From NCBI GenBank assembly GCA_028067895.1, contig JAPTUI010000156.1, positions 1 to 12,304 on the forward strand: 12,304 bases of DNA, read 5' to 3'. Under the pieces are notes generated by a model that saw only the letters and a program-made list of their open reading frames with translations, was not told the DNA's origin and ran no database searches. The translations under genes were made by a program, and so were the position numbers. Source of the DNA: Pseudomonadota bacterium (GTDB lineage: Bacteria > Pseudomonadota > Gammaproteobacteria > Steroidobacterales > Steroidobacteraceae). Below are positions 5,444 through 12,304 of the stretch, piece by piece. Each line of letters begins with the position of its first letter. Position 1 is the first letter of the stretch.

Positions 5444-6841
5444 ATGTCCGCCCGTGACCTAGTCAAAATTAAGTCGGTCGCACCACGCAGCGGAGTGTTG
5501 GCCATGATGGTGGTCACCGCATGGCGATTTGTCGGCCCGACTGCAGCAGCCGCGCCTCGCAGCAGCCTTCCTGCGCTCAAAGCGCAGCTAGCCCAAACCG
5601 CTCGTCACATGCCTCGGGCGGAGCTTGAGTCAGATTACGTTTTCCAGCACCTCATCGACCACCTGATTGCCCCGATTCACTCCAGAGCACAGCTCTCTGC
5701 ATACCTAAAACGTACTGCGCACACCAACTCCCCATTGGATGCACTCCCTCCTGGCGCAAGACAGCGGTTTCTTGCCAGTCTAAATTTCCGCAATGGCGGT
5801 CTCGAATTTCTTCCGTTTTCAGACCTGCTGCGACTGAATGCGGTCGAGATCTACAGAATCCTCGCGCTGTTCGGTGCGCAAGCAGACACGCGAACGATTG
5901 CAGGGTCGGATCTGCGCAGATTGGACGCATCTTCGGCTGACGCCGCCCGGTCCGCGCATTCAGTGTGCACATCGAAATGGCGTCCCGCACTGAAGCGTGC
6001 ACTCCAAGTTGATGGAGACTGGTCTCGCGGGCCGCTCCGCCGTCGTGAATTGCTGGTCGCGACATACGAGAGCCTGCTCGCGCCGGCGCAGAAGCCGAGC
6101 GATCTCGAGCGGTTACCCGGAAGCGATCTTGCGGATTTGTTCGAAGTCACCTGGGAGGCCAGCAACGCCGCGAACGCTCTTCGCGCAAACCAGGACTTCA
6201 CTGGAGATCTCACGCTGGACGTGCGTGCCCTGGAGAGCAGACACCTAGCGAGCAACGCAGAGTATCGAGCGTATTACGACACTCTCGTTGCCTCACGCCA
6301 TTTCGGCGCAGCGCACCAGTTCTACACCGAACATCCGGATCTTGGCTTACCACGAATACCCGCACTTTCACCCCGGAAGGCAACGGCGACCTACCGGCCC
6401 GGCAACCCAATCGTACTGTCGCCGCACTCCGGCGGTCGGTTCGTGTCCGCGCACCAGATCAATTTGCGCAGGGCGTCTCAAGTCATCATTCTGGTCTCAC
6501 CGGCGTGTCACTTCAGCAACCGCTTTCTCTGGTCCGCCGAGCGGCACCCCCGCCTCCTGGCGGCGTTGAGGAAGTACTCGGTGTGGGTGACTCCCCCCGA
6601 TGGAATTTTAGACGCGCGCACTCTATCGTCTTGGAATCGCACGCACCCCCTCGAGCCCATCAATATTATCGATAAACTTCGGGAATGGCCGATGATCACG
6701 ATCGCCGCAGTGCCGACGTTCTACTTTCTGCGACACGGCACATTGGTGGCGACCCTGTACGGATGGCCGGAAACGGGGCGCTTCCGACAGCTTCGCACCG
6801 ATCTTGACAAGATCGGTCTCTGGCCTCCGGCACGCAGGTAG
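5444..6841 (+). CDS. Exported protein of unknown function with C-terminal thioredoxin-like domain
   Basis: This is a 465-residue protein with no close match I can name. An N-terminal basic and hydrophobic segment (about 8-37, ending TAAAAP) looks like a signal peptide or membrane anchor, so it probably acts in the periplasm. Residues 40-310 are largely helical and unrecognised. Residues 320-460 look like a thioredoxin fold: strand SQVIILVSPACHFSNRF (345-361) with Cys355 at the active-site position, then a helix, and AAVPTFYFLRHGTLVATLYG (421-440) with the Pro424 expected as the cis-proline. The usual CxxC is replaced by CHFS, so only one thiol remains and a simple dithiol oxidoreductase role is unlikely. 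It converges on the TonB-dependent receptor gene, which may be a partner, though the opposite orientation gives no operon evidence. The start is set by AAGGAG upstream. Confidence 0.75.
   Translation: MSARDLVKIKSVAPRSGVLAMMVVTAWRFVGPTAAAAPRSSLPALKAQLAQTARHMPRAELESDYVFQHLIDHLIAPIHSRAQLSAYLKRTAHTNSPLDALPPGARQRFLASLNFRNGGLEFLPFSDLLRLNAVEIYRILALFGAQADTRTIAGSDLRRLDASSADAARSAHSVCTSKWRPALKRALQVDGDWSRGPLRRRELLVATYESLLAPAQKPSDLERLPGSDLADLFEVTWEASNAANALRANQDFTGDLTLDVRALESRHLASNAEYRAYYDTLVASRHFGAAHQFYTEHPDLGLPRIPALSPRKATATYRPGNPIVLSPHSGGRFVSAHQINLRRASQVIILVSPACHFSNRFLWSAERHPRLLAALRKYSVWVTPPDGILDARTLSSWNRTHPLEPINIIDKLREWPMITIAAVPTFYFLRHGTLVATLYGWPETGRFRQLRTDLDKIGLWPPARR
6797..6817. repeat. 21-base perfect palindrome inside the 3' end of the coding region
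   Basis: ACCGATCTTG, one A, then CAAGATCGGT: ten bases pair perfectly around a single central base at 6807. It encodes T-D-L-D-K-I-G near the C-terminus of the thioredoxin-like protein, 24 bases before the stop codon ends. It could be chance, a protein-binding site, or an RNA hairpin. Confidence 0.6.
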
Positions 6842-7008
6842 CCATCGCCCCCCGAGACACATTGACGCGCGCAATCGCGAAAGTGGGAATCGGGCGCCCG
6901 CCACAGCCTCATCTAACGACGTGACGCCCGAGGTTGGTAAGATCGGCCACCTGAACCGGCGTGGACCCGGTTGCTCCCGCTGGAGAGCTCGAGTTCCCCA
7001 GACATTGC

Positions 7009-7045
7009 GGCGGGCGTGGCGCATTCGCTGTGCGCCACGCCCGCC
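7009..7045. terminator. 15-bp perfect hairpin between convergent genes, likely bidirectional terminator
   Basis: A 15-base arm at 7009-7023 (GGCGGGCGTGGCGCA) is perfectly complementary to 7031-7045, with a seven-base loop. It lies 13 bases after the TonB receptor stop codon (minus strand) and 168 bases after the stop of the rightward gene. No T-run follows on either strand, so it would be a non-canonical terminator or a 3'-end stabilising hairpin. Confidence 0.65.
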
Positions 7046-7057
7046 CCGAGTGACTCG

Positions 7058-10000
7058 TTAGAAGTCGGCCCGAGCACTCAACTCAAACATCCGACCGAGA
7101 TTTGCAGGTCCATACGTCCATGGCTGCGGAGGCGCCTTATTGAACACGTTAAAGACGTGAACACCGACCTGATAATGCTTCCCGAAGTTATACAACACGT
7201 CGATATTGTGAATGGTGCTCGACGGGATCGTCAGCGGCAACTGGTTTGATGCCGTATACGTCAGATTGAAGTACTCCCGGGACGTATAGTTCGTCTGCCA
7301 ATACGCACGGAGCGGTCCACGGTGATATCCGAGGGTCGCCTGGAATGACCAGCGCGGCAGCCCGATGGTATTGGCACTCTCAATGACATCGAAACCCTTG
7401 CCGGAAACCGAGCTGTTGTTCTCTCGCATGTCTGCCGCATTGACGGCGAACGACATCCGGCCGGGATCGGCAAAGCGGTCGAGCAACGGCAGGCTCTTCA
7501 GGGAATGATCGTAGTTCAATTTATACTGGATCAATCGCAGATGATTGAAGCCTGCGTTAATGAACGTCTCGTGGGCGCTGATCACCTGCCCGGTTCCGGC
7601 CTGACGAGTGAAGTCATTGCAGGTTGCGGTCGGGTAGGTGGGCGCGTCGTAGCATTGCTCCATCAACACACCGACGCCGGCGTACTCGATGGCCTGGCTG
7701 ATCAAGATCTGAATGTAGTCTGCGCTCACCGTCAGCCCAGGAACCCAGCGCGGCGTGAGAATGACGCCGAGATTCATGGAGTGTGCCGTTTCGTTAGTCA
7801 GACTCGGGTTACCAGCCGCGGTGACCGGGATGGTGAAGTTCTCCACATTTGAACTCGTGAATGTCGCAAGATTTGCACCAATCGCCGCGAACGCCTTGGC
7901 GCAATTAGCTTGCCGAGCCGCCGGATTCGGCCCCGAGGTGATATTGGCCACGGTGCACGGATCGGTCCCGTAATCATATGCATTGGTCGATGGAGAAAAT
8001 GCCTCCTGCAGGGAGGGCTCACGATAGGTCCGCGCCTTGCCGAACCTGAACGCGATATCACGCGTCGGCGCGAACACCACGCCGAAGTTCCACGCGTTGT
8101 TGTAGCCCGCCAGACTGCTATCGACTCTCCGGAACGCCGCGTCGAAGCTCAAAGTGTGCGCAAATTTCCAGTGATAGCGATTGCCGAGGAGCGGAACACG
8201 CATCTCGGTATACACCTCGTGCGTCGCGAAGTGCCCGTGCGTCGCGTTGATCGCCACCGAATAGCCGATTCCTTCACGCGATGCGAGCGAGGGGTTGAAA
8301 CTTGCATACTCGTAGCGTGACTCGACGCCGGCGGACATGCGAACCTTACCGGCCGGCAGCGAAAACAACGGCGCCTGAATGTTCGCCTGCGCATCGTCCT
8401 GCCAGTTCACGGCGGTGTTGCCGAAATTCGCAGTCACGTACCGAATCGCCGCAGCACTGTTGTTACCCACCCCAAATGGGTCGAAGGGTATGCAGTTGGC
8501 AATGTACGGGTTGGTGGAATTGGGATTCTGCTGCGTGATGCTGCACTCAGGTTGACCGTTTGCACCCATCACAGAGTTCAGCGCGTACCCCAGGACGTTC
8601 GGTATGTTGTACGTGGGGTTTCCATAGACGAAATTGTAGTTCGAATAGCTCGAATACGCCTCGCCATGCGAATACGAAACGTTCCAGTCGAAACGCCGGC
8701 TCAATAGATGGAAATCGCCGCTGAGCTCTGAATTGATATTGAAAGTGCGAACAAAGGCGTTGATCGGCGACGGCGTCGCATCGACGTTGCTACGGTTCAA
8801 GTAGAATTGCGTGATGCCGTCCGCCGCAAGCACCGACTGAGCCTGGCTGTTCAGGAATGGATTGGTTGCATTAATCAGCCACGCCGTACCCGGGCCCGGC
8901 TGATCGACAGCCGCTGAGGTTCCAAATCCAGTGTAGGAATAGTTCGGCTGATTGTATGCCTGCCGCGCGCCGACGTAGTTCAGAGATACGGACGTTCGGA
9001 AGTGCAGGGATCGACTGAAGTTGTAGCTTGCGATCCCGTAGAACAAGGCCCGCTTCAGGGGGGCCTGCAGGGACGAGAGTGGCGCCAGATTGAGTGAATC
9101 ACCGCCGCTCGACTGCGAGTCGTACAGCGGGTTTCCGTTCAACCCGTTGTACGCCGATGGACCATAGACGATCCCCGGGTTGAATGGCACCAGATTGCCG
9201 TTATTGGCAAACATTGCCGGCGTATTCGTCCCCGGAAGATAGATCAATCCGAACGTGTTCGGATTGACCGGCAATCCGCCGTTAGTCACGCCATAGAAGC
9301 GCGCATTGTCCGCAACGATGCTCGCCGGACCGGTGGGCGAGGGGTTGGGCACAAATTGCTGCTGAATTGAACCCCAGGGACGCTGCGCATAGCTGACCGC
9401 AGTGGTCTGATCATATTCGGCGTCAAAAGCAAGATTGAGCTTGTGGTGAAGGAAGTCTCGACCCAGCGCGACCTCTGCGTCGTACTCACCGGCGTCCCAC
9501 TGCGCGGAGTTCGTTACGCTTCCCTGAAATTCCTCGCCGACGAAATGCTGGCGCATCTCGATGTTGACCACGCCAGCAACGGCGTCAGCGCCGTACACAG
9601 CCGCGCCGCTGGCGGGAACGATCTGAACTTGCTTGAGGAACAAGGAGGGAAAGTTGTTCAGATCGACCTGGGTGCCACCTGAATTGGCGAAGATGTTCGC
9701 TGGATTGTCCGACACATATCGCAGCCCATTGACCAGCCCCAACGTTCGGTTGCTGCCCAGTCCGTACAGATTGACGTAGTTGACTCCGACGCCGAAGCTG
9801 TTCTGAGCTCCCGCGGGCGTGGTGCTGCCTTGCATCTCAGGCAAGGTATTCAGGGCATTGGCGATATTTGTGTAGCCATGTTCGGTCATGTACGCCGCAT
9901 TGACCACGGTATCGACAGGAAACGCCGTCAGATGCGCCTGACGCGTCGCGATGCGCGAACCTGTCACGACCACTTCACGCAACTGCGTGGGCGGCATCTG

Positions 10001-10216
10001 CGCCTGCGGCGCCGTGGGGCCGGTCTCGGCTTTCTTGCGATTCTTTTTGCGCTTGGCGGCCGATGGCGCCGGCTTCTCCGTCGATTGCGGGCTGACGGAA
10101 GGCGTCATACCGGCATGCGCATCAGTCGCACCCACCGACACGCAGAGCAAGATGGCCGCAACTGCGGTCGCGATTTCACTTCGATTCCGGGACAAATGCG
10201 ATTGCAGGTTCGTCAT
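7058..10216 (-). CDS. TonB-dependent outer-membrane receptor
   Basis: This is a 1052-residue outer-membrane transporter that would import a bound substrate with energy from TonB-ExbBD. It has a signal peptide (about 1-35, cleavage near DAHA-G), a Lys/Ala/Pro-rich linker (45-75, including AKRKKNRKK), a TonB-box-like segment REVVVTGSRI (80-89), a plug domain (about 95-225; ANALNTLPEMQG, VNLYGLGSNRTLGLVNGLRY, VQIVPASGAAVYGADAVAGVVNI), and a long 22-strand-type barrel ending in ELSARADF with C-terminal Phe. Extracellular loops carry cysteine pairs (around PECSITQ and IANCIPFD). The length and N/G/Y-rich loops fit large receptors that take up oligosaccharides or peptides rather than classic siderophore receptors, but no specificity residue can be read, so the substrate is unknown. 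No FecI/FecR-type regulator is nearby. Start: ATG at 10216 with GGGGAAG a few bases upstream. Confidence 0.93.
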   Translation of the reverse strand: MTNLQSHLSRNRSEIATAVAAILLCVSVGATDAHAGMTPSVSPQSTEKPAPSAAKRKKNRKKAETGPTAPQAQMPPTQLREVVVTGSRIATRQAHLTAFPVDTVVNAAYMTEHGYTNIANALNTLPEMQGSTTPAGAQNSFGVGVNYVNLYGLGSNRTLGLVNGLRYVSDNPANIFANSGGTQVDLNNFPSLFLKQVQIVPASGAAVYGADAVAGVVNIEMRQHFVGEEFQGSVTNSAQWDAGEYDAEVALGRDFLHHKLNLAFDAEYDQTTAVSYAQRPWGSIQQQFVPNPSPTGPASIVADNARFYGVTNGGLPVNPNTFGLIYLPGTNTPAMFANNGNLVPFNPGIVYGPSAYNGLNGNPLYDSQSSGGDSLNLAPLSSLQAPLKRALFYGIASYNFSRSLHFRTSVSLNYVGARQAYNQPNYSYTGFGTSAAVDQPGPGTAWLINATNPFLNSQAQSVLAADGITQFYLNRSNVDATPSPINAFVRTFNINSELSGDFHLLSRRFDWNVSYSHGEAYSSYSNYNFVYGNPTYNIPNVLGYALNSVMGANGQPECSITQQNPNSTNPYIANCIPFDPFGVGNNSAAAIRYVTANFGNTAVNWQDDAQANIQAPLFSLPAGKVRMSAGVESRYEYASFNPSLASREGIGYSVAINATHGHFATHEVYTEMRVPLLGNRYHWKFAHTLSFDAAFRRVDSSLAGYNNAWNFGVVFAPTRDIAFRFGKARTYREPSLQEAFSPSTNAYDYGTDPCTVANITSGPNPAARQANCAKAFAAIGANLATFTSSNVENFTIPVTAAGNPSLTNETAHSMNLGVILTPRWVPGLTVSADYIQILISQAIEYAGVGVLMEQCYDAPTYPTATCNDFTRQAGTGQVISAHETFINAGFNHLRLIQYKLNYDHSLKSLPLLDRFADPGRMSFAVNAADMRENNSSVSGKGFDVIESANTIGLPRWSFQATLGYHRGPLRAYWQTNYTSREYFNLTYTASNQLPLTIPSSTIHNIDVLYNFGKHYQVGVHVFNVFNKAPPQPWTYGPANLGRMFELSARADF

Positions 10217-10320
10217 GGCTTCCCCATTCGGCTTCTAGTTTTCGGAGTGACGGCACGGTGTCCTGATTCGTATGTGCCGGCAGCTCCATCCTTATTCCTT
10301 ATTGTGCTACGAATATCACA

Positions 10321-10351
10321 GATTGGTGTATCTGTACAGACACACCCAATC
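10321..10351. promoter_or_regulatory. 31-base dyad, candidate operator for the TonB receptor
   Basis: The arms GATTGGTGTATCTGT and its partner ending ACACACCCAATC are complementary apart from one mismatch and one extra base, centred on the perfect ten-base palindrome TCTGTACAGA. It lies about 105 bases upstream of the receptor's start codon in an AT-rich stretch. Placement and symmetry suggest binding by a dimeric regulator; the regulator is not in the window. Confidence 0.5.
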
Positions 10352-10478
10352 ATGGGAAATTTTCCTATCTTTCGACTGATATGTGATTGTTTTATAGAGG
10401 ATAATTGAGATCCTCGAGCGCTGCCCCGTGTCGGCGTTGCGGAAATGAAACGAATTTTGAGCCACCCCGACCGCAGCG

Positions 10479-10509
10479 CTGCGGGGGCATGTCTTGGACA
10501 TGCCCGCAG
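10479..10509. repeat. 13-bp inverted repeat with two-base bulge
   Basis: CTGCGGGGGCATGTC pairs with GACATGCCCGCAG around the loop TTG, leaving two G unpaired in the left arm. It is a strong hairpin in non-coding DNA, without a following T-run. It may be a structured RNA element or a transcription stop, but direction cannot be assigned. Confidence 0.55.
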
Positions 10510-10680
10510 TGGCATCGGTCCGGTTCGCGATGAACTTCCGCTGTGATGCGCGTTAGCAGTGGTGTGCGCCGCGTCCCGCCAGGGCGTCTCTGGACAGCAC
10601 CGTGAACGCGAGGAGCAGCCCAAGTGCCTGAATGGCTCTTGAGAACTGCTCCGAATACACCGAAGGGCTCGCACCGTGGT

Positions 10681-10719
10681 TCACGGCGGCGGTGCGCCTA
10701 GCGCCGTCCGGCCGTGAAT
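10681..10719. repeat. 39-base hairpin between protease and TonB receptor genes
   Basis: TTCACGGC (10681-10688) pairs perfectly with GCCGTGAA (10712-10719), and the inner GGCGGTGCGC and GCGCCGTCC also pair with small bulges around CTA, giving one long imperfect stem. It lies 274 bases downstream of the protease stop on the minus strand. On the plus strand it is followed by TCTTGTT, a poor T-tract. It could terminate leftward transcripts or be part of a small RNA. Confidence 0.5.
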
Positions 10720-10992
10720 CTTGTTCGAATAGGAGGCGATCAGAGTCCGCTCCTGCCGATCAGCCGAATCACCGCTTCCTATTTCTGGCTGGGACGGCAT
10801 CCGGCAACATGGTGGATCGGGCGGCCACGCGTTGACACCCTGCGCCGCGTCGGGACTGTTTCGGCGCTCGATGGGCAAATACATCATACGTCAGTCGATA
10901 AGGATCCAGCGCGTGGGCGCCGGCGTCGCGCCAAATCGAGTCGGAACGACGCCTCAGGGGCTGGCCTGTCAGGCACGCGTGGCTGGCGCATC

Positions 10993-11952
10993 TCATCCGC
11001 CCGGAATCGCACTGTCGGCCATGAGCATCGAGATCGGCGGCGGGGCGAGCAAAATGTAGACCCGGGCGCGTGGATAATCGAGCACGAGGGAGTCCGCGAC
11101 GCTCAAAACGTCCGTGCCGATGATCACCGCGGGCTTATGCTGCAGATGCCATTCCCGGAAGATCGGCACATCCGAGTAGACGATCGGCAGGTGCTGAATC
11201 GCGACGGGCCCGAGAAGGAGCGTCGGTGCCACGACCGTCGAACCCGTGGACACCTGCGTAGTCACCCCGTAAATCGGCGTCGTGACTCCCGAATCGTCGC
11301 GTGACAGCAATGCTCTGCGCAGGGCGGGATTGCCGAGCGTCACGGGCGACCCGGTGTCGATCACCGCCTCGACCGCGAGGTCGTCGACCCGAGCCGGGAT
11401 CATGAGCAGCCCGCCCGGGGTACGCACCGCGCGGATGTCGAGGAAGCCCCACATCGGCCCTCGGCTCGACCGGTCGATCGCCACGCGGTGGTGGCGGAAA
11501 TCCACGGCGATCCGCACCGGCCCGAAACCCGCCATCCCGAGAATACCGTCCACTTCGGTCATGATGGGCGTTGTGCAGACCGGCATGTGCACATCGCGCT
11601 TCACGATCCGCCCCACCTGCAGCCGCCGAACATTTACCCACGGCAGCGGCTGCGTCCCGGTCACTCCCTCGACGCGCTCCACGCGCCCCTTGCGCGGGAC
11701 CAAACCGAGCGCCTTCACCAGCCGCGGCGCGATGACCGAACCGTTCGCCCCCGTGTCGACGAGAAACGGGAAGGGTCCGCGCCCATCGATTAGGATCGGA
11801 ACGACAATTTGACCGAGATGATTGAGTCGGGAGGGCGCCGACGAAAGCAAGCTGGGCTGATGCGCCAGCGCCGGCGCACGGGGATAGACGGCCGCCATCG
11901 CCGCTGCGGGCAGTACAGCCGCCAAACACAGGATACGGCCGAAGGCCAGCAT
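10993..11952 (-). CDS. Exported two-lobed retropepsin-like aspartic protease
   Basis: This is a 319-residue predicted protease that cleaves peptide bonds with a pair of Asp residues. A signal peptide is evident (hydrophobic 7-20, ending AAAMA-A), so it likely acts in the periplasm or outside. Two catalytic signatures are visible: FLVDTGANGSV (63-73) and AVIDTGSPVTL (196-206). Each is followed by the hydrophobic-hydrophobic-Gly element of the aspartic protease fold: DGILGM (135-140) and VIIGTDVL (277-284). The two halves thus look like a tandem duplication in one chain, able to form the two-Asp site without dimerising. The start ATG at 11952 has AGGA about seven bases upstream. It stands alone on the minus strand, 75 bases downstream of a group II intron end. 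The substrate is unknown. Confidence 0.88.
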   Translation of the reverse strand: MLAFGRILCLAAVLPAAAMAAVYPRAPALAHQPSLLSSAPSRLNHLGQIVVPILIDGRGPFPFLVDTGANGSVIAPRLVKALGLVPRKGRVERVEGVTGTQPLPWVNVRRLQVGRIVKRDVHMPVCTTPIMTEVDGILGMAGFGPVRIAVDFRHHRVAIDRSSRGPMWGFLDIRAVRTPGGLLMIPARVDDLAVEAVIDTGSPVTLGNPALRRALLSRDDSGVTTPIYGVTTQVSTGSTVVAPTLLLGPVAIQHLPIVYSDVPIFREWHLQHKPAVIIGTDVLSVADSLVLDYPRARVYILLAPPPISMLMADSAIPGG

Positions 11953-11985
11953 GAAAATCCTGCGACGTCACGAACACCGGGATCG

Positions 11986-11991
11986 ACTATA
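11986..11991 (-). promoter_or_regulatory. Candidate -10 element for the aspartic protease gene
   Basis: On the minus strand TATAGT matches five of six -10 consensus bases, 33 bases before the protease start codon. No good -35 hexamer is visible, and it lies just outside the intron's 3' end. Weak call. Confidence 0.28.
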
Positions 11992-12067
11992 CGCCCGCCG
12001 CCTGCCACCTGCCGCGCTTCCCAGATATCGGCATAGGGGCGGTCCATGAGGGCCACTCCCCTGCCAC

Positions 12068-12101
12068 ACCACCCGGAGTGCGGGTCCGCACCAGGCGGTT
12101 C
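12068..12101 (-). ncRNA. Group II intron domain V
   Basis: Minus-strand RNA: outer arms ACCGCC (from 12099-12094) and GGUGGU (12073-12068) pair with one G-U wobble; then U-G pairs with C-G, a two-base bulge follows on the 3' side, and GUGCG/CGCAC closes the loop GACC. This layout of lower stem, two-base bulge and capped upper stem is the catalytic core hairpin of group II introns. Confidence 0.65.
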
Positions 12102-12298
12102 GAGAAGTTGAGGTCAGGTAAGGCGAGGCGATCGAAGTAGCCGATGGTCAGGAGGCGGTTGAGGGCTAAGCGACCGTAGTACCACCAGCGACGATGACGT
12201 ATCGTGGCGCCCGCAAACACCTTGGTGCGGTGGGTGAATGAGAACGCCTTCGCCCCCATAGTGCGGGCTCGACCTTGCCCCACCTTTGGCCGACCGGT
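12102..12298 (-). pseudogene. Remnant of group II intron maturase C-terminus
   Basis: In one minus-strand frame the residues RRWWYYGRLALNRLLTIGYF followed by DRLALPDL resemble the C-terminal end of some group II intron-encoded reverse transcriptase/maturases, and they sit directly before domain V, where that reading frame should end. An in-frame TGA at 12301-12299 cuts the frame just upstream, and downstream the frame runs without a stop through domains V and VI into the exon (stop at 11989-11987). So the maturase frame is probably broken or shifted here. No reverse transcriptase motif lies inside the window, so the call rests on position and a short resemblance. Confidence 0.42.
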
Positions 12299-12304
12299 TC
12301 ATCT

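Larger units (their letters stand above)
10217..10992. other. 776-base non-coding region upstream of the TonB receptor
   Basis: No gene is supported. The part nearest the receptor (about 10290-10410) is clearly more AT-rich than its surroundings and contains a 31-base dyad, so it probably holds the receptor's promoter and an operator. The remaining ~580 bases, downstream of the leftward protease gene, carry two strong hairpins (10479-10509, 10681-10719). Short open frames here lack recognisable domains or ribosome-binding sites. I looked for a cobalamin riboswitch, because TonB receptors often have one, and did not find it. Confidence 0.6.
12027..12304 (-). mobile_element. Group II intron, 3' end (continues beyond the window)
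   Basis: On the minus strand the sequence ends with structures expected of a group II ribozyme. Domain V (about 12068-12101) has a lower helix containing a G-U wobble in a C-G-C triad position, a two-base bulge, a five-base-pair upper stem GTGCG/CGCAC and a four-base loop. Domain VI (12067-12027) has GGCA pairing with UGCC and GGGG with CCCC, leaving an unpaired U-A. That A, at 12034, lies seven bases before the terminal AU at 12027, where the branch-point adenosine of group II introns is expected. The 3' exon then begins at 12026 on the minus strand. Domain V is slightly shorter than the usual 34 bases. The rest of the intron and its 5' exon lie outside. Confidence 0.7.

Noticed and set aside
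10411..10560. Cobalamin riboswitch upstream of the TonB receptor
   Set aside because: A GCCACTG string occurs on the minus strand near 10508, but the other conserved boxes and the B12-box are missing.
10720..10735. GTTCGAAT resembling a tRNA T-loop
   Set aside because: The flanking bases form only a weak four-pair stem and no anticodon or acceptor arms are present.
10714..11304. Rightward open frame of 196 codons
   Set aside because: More than half lies antisense to the aspartic protease, and the rest has no domain or ribosome-binding site.

Overview
The window is a GC-rich chromosomal segment from a Gram-negative bacterium, shown by a signal-peptide outer-membrane barrel and a 1052-residue TonB-dependent receptor. 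The style of the receptor and of the glycogen synthase suggests a gammaproteobacterium, possibly of the Xanthomonadales/Nevskiales/Steroidobacter type. That placement is an impression from protein style and not a measurement.

Layout from left to right. (1) Positions 2-772 (+) hold the C-terminal half of glycogen synthase GlgA, cut by the window edge. (2) Positions 803-3430 (-) hold a block of toxin-antitoxin genes. In transcription order these are a Phd/VapB-type antitoxin, a VapC-type PIN toxin, a HipB-like repressor and a HipA-like kinase toxin. HipB/HipA look intact and overlap by 11 bases. The VapB/VapC pair looks decayed: the antitoxin carries two apparent one-base deletions that fuse it in frame to the toxin, the toxin has Gly where an active-site Asp is expected, and it has an unrelated C-terminal tail. 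(3) Positions 3835-4503 (+) hold a small outer-membrane beta-barrel protein, flanked by a degenerate inverted repeat. (4) Positions 4504-5443 contain no recognisable gene, only a candidate promoter near the right end. (5) Positions 5444-6841 (+) hold an exported protein of unknown function with a C-terminal thioredoxin-like fold that has a single active-site cysteine. It converges on (6) the TonB-dependent receptor at 7058-10216 (-), with a strong 15-bp hairpin between the two stop codons. (7) Positions 10217-10992 are non-coding and carry a dyad-symmetric candidate operator and two large hairpins. (8) Positions 10993-11952 (-) hold an exported two-lobed retropepsin-like aspartic protease. (9) From 12027 to the right edge (-) lies the 3' end of a group II intron, with recognisable domains V and VI and a probable remnant of the maturase C-terminus.

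Most neighbours are unrelated housekeeping or envelope genes, so there is no single pathway. Two groupings may be functional. One is the tandem toxin-antitoxin block, where one module seems to have decayed beside an intact one. The other is the convergent pair of exported thioredoxin-like protein and TonB receptor. I found no CRISPR array, tRNA or rRNA. The group II intron end is the only mobile element I can support.
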